A DNA stretch of 64,000 nucleotides, taken from the NCBI GenBank assembly GCA_022843745.1, contig JALHNB010000013.1, positions 62,001-126,000 on the forward strand. The letters run 5' to 3'. Positions 63,673 through 64,000 of this stretch are shown piece after piece; positions within the stretch are counted from its first letter, which is position 1; the number at the start of each line of letters is the position of its first letter. This DNA is from Anaerolineae bacterium. Its GTDB lineage: Bacteria > Chloroflexota > Anaerolineae > Aggregatilineales > Phototrophicaceae. Made by a program: the position numbers and the translations under genes. Below the pieces are notes generated by a model. It was not told where the DNA came from. It made no database searches and saw only the letters and a list, made by a program, of their open reading frames with translations.

Positions 63673-64000
63673 ATGCCACCTAAAATTGGCCTTGTATTAG
63701 GCGGTGGGGGAAGTCGAGGTGTTGCTCATATCGGCGTGCTGCAAGTCCTCGTCCGCGAACAAATACCGATAGACCTCATTATTGGGACGAGCATGGGCGC
63801 GATTGTTGGCGCGTTGTTCGCGTTCGGCATCTCCCCGGCAGATCTCGAAGGTTACTTCTCGAAGTGGCAGGGCAACACGCTTTTTAGCATGAATTTGTTC
63901 AGTGCCCGCGCCCGACAGCGCGTGGTTGAGGAACAGCTTGAAACCGTCCTGAAGGGCAAAACCTTTGCCGATCTCAAAATTCCGACGGCGGTGATGGCTG
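63673..64000 (+). CDS. Patatin-like phospholipase (partial, N-terminus only)
   Basis: The first 109 codons; the gene runs off the right edge. Start ATG 63673 with GGAG about 8 nt upstream. [20 protein letters not shown] contains the oxyanion-hole GGGGSRG (10-16), and [17 protein letters not shown] contains the nucleophile S40 in GTSMG, so it is a bacterial RssA/YlbK-type patatin. The partner Asp of the dyad lies beyond the window. It would release fatty acids from lipids, matching the hydrolase/ligase fusion directly upstream (75 nt apart). Confidence 0.92.
   Translation, partial: MPPKIGLVLGGGGSRGVAHIGVLQVLVREQIPIDLIIGTSMGAIVGALFAFGISPADLEGYFSKWQGNTLFSMNLFSARARQRVVEEQLETVLKGKTFADLKIPTAVMA

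Overview
The window looks like a bacterial chromosome segment, most probably from the Chloroflexota (Anaerolineae-like). This is an inference from gene content: several binding-protein-dependent sugar importers without their own ATPase, two GH4 enzymes, a class I lysyl-tRNA synthetase, a polyphosphate glucokinase, a DUF4058 protein and many short palindromic intergenic repeats. No 16S gene or other marker is present to prove it. I see no tRNA, rRNA, CRISPR array, insertion sequence or prophage.

Layout. 1-3435: the start of a sugar-binding lipoprotein or secreted protein, divergent from two sugar-importer permeases, one of them unusually long. 3437-15422 (minus): a compact hybrid NRPS-PKS cluster made of a formyl-initiated NRPS loading module with a flavin monooxygenase embedded in its adenylation domain, one PKS module (KS-AT-KR-DH-ACP-TE), and a Sfp-type phosphopantetheinyl transferase to activate the carriers. 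15704-18219: a membrane-anchored hydrolase, a DUF4058 gene flanked by diverged copies of a methyltransferase gene tail, and that methyltransferase. 18227-23752 (minus): a spermidine/putrescine-type ABC importer with an aminobutyraldehyde-type dehydrogenase in the operon. 23922-30852: glycogen branching enzyme, a small acidic protein, an orphan OmpR-type regulator, gamma-glutamyltransferase, an AT-rich foreign-looking gene with a DUF4365-like nuclease domain, and a thioredoxin-like ferredoxin.

31077-56945 is a catabolic block: a complete sugar importer (binding protein and two permeases); an RNase H-fold DUF429-like protein; a DeoC/Cgl0159-type aldolase; a GH4 glycosidase; ornithine aminotransferase; a class I lysyl-tRNA synthetase fused to a B3/B4 domain; a full-length bifunctional LKR/saccharopine dehydrogenase; polyphosphate glucokinase; ribulokinase; ribulose-phosphate 4-epimerase; a second GH4 enzyme; a NanA/DapA-type aldolase; a fucose/arabinose-isomerase-like protein; a GH38 alpha-mannosidase; and a YcaQ-type DNA glycosylase. 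Isomerase, kinase and epimerase together could make an L-arabinose-like pathway without a canonical AraA. Lysine and ornithine breakdown sit beside each other.

57089-60686 (minus) is a tightly overlapping three-gene operon: MoxR-type AAA ATPase, a proline-rich linker protein of unknown function, and a HExxH metallopeptidase-like plus VWA protein. 61111-64000: an alpha/beta hydrolase fused to an acyl-CoA ligase, then the start of a patatin phospholipase.

The most unusual points are the formyl-(monooxygenase-in-A)-NRPS/PKS assembly line with a near-perfect glycine code, the MoxR/VWA-metallopeptidase trio, the LysRS-B3/B4 fusion, and degenerate tandem repeats of 23-33 bp lying directly against the start codons of at least three genes.
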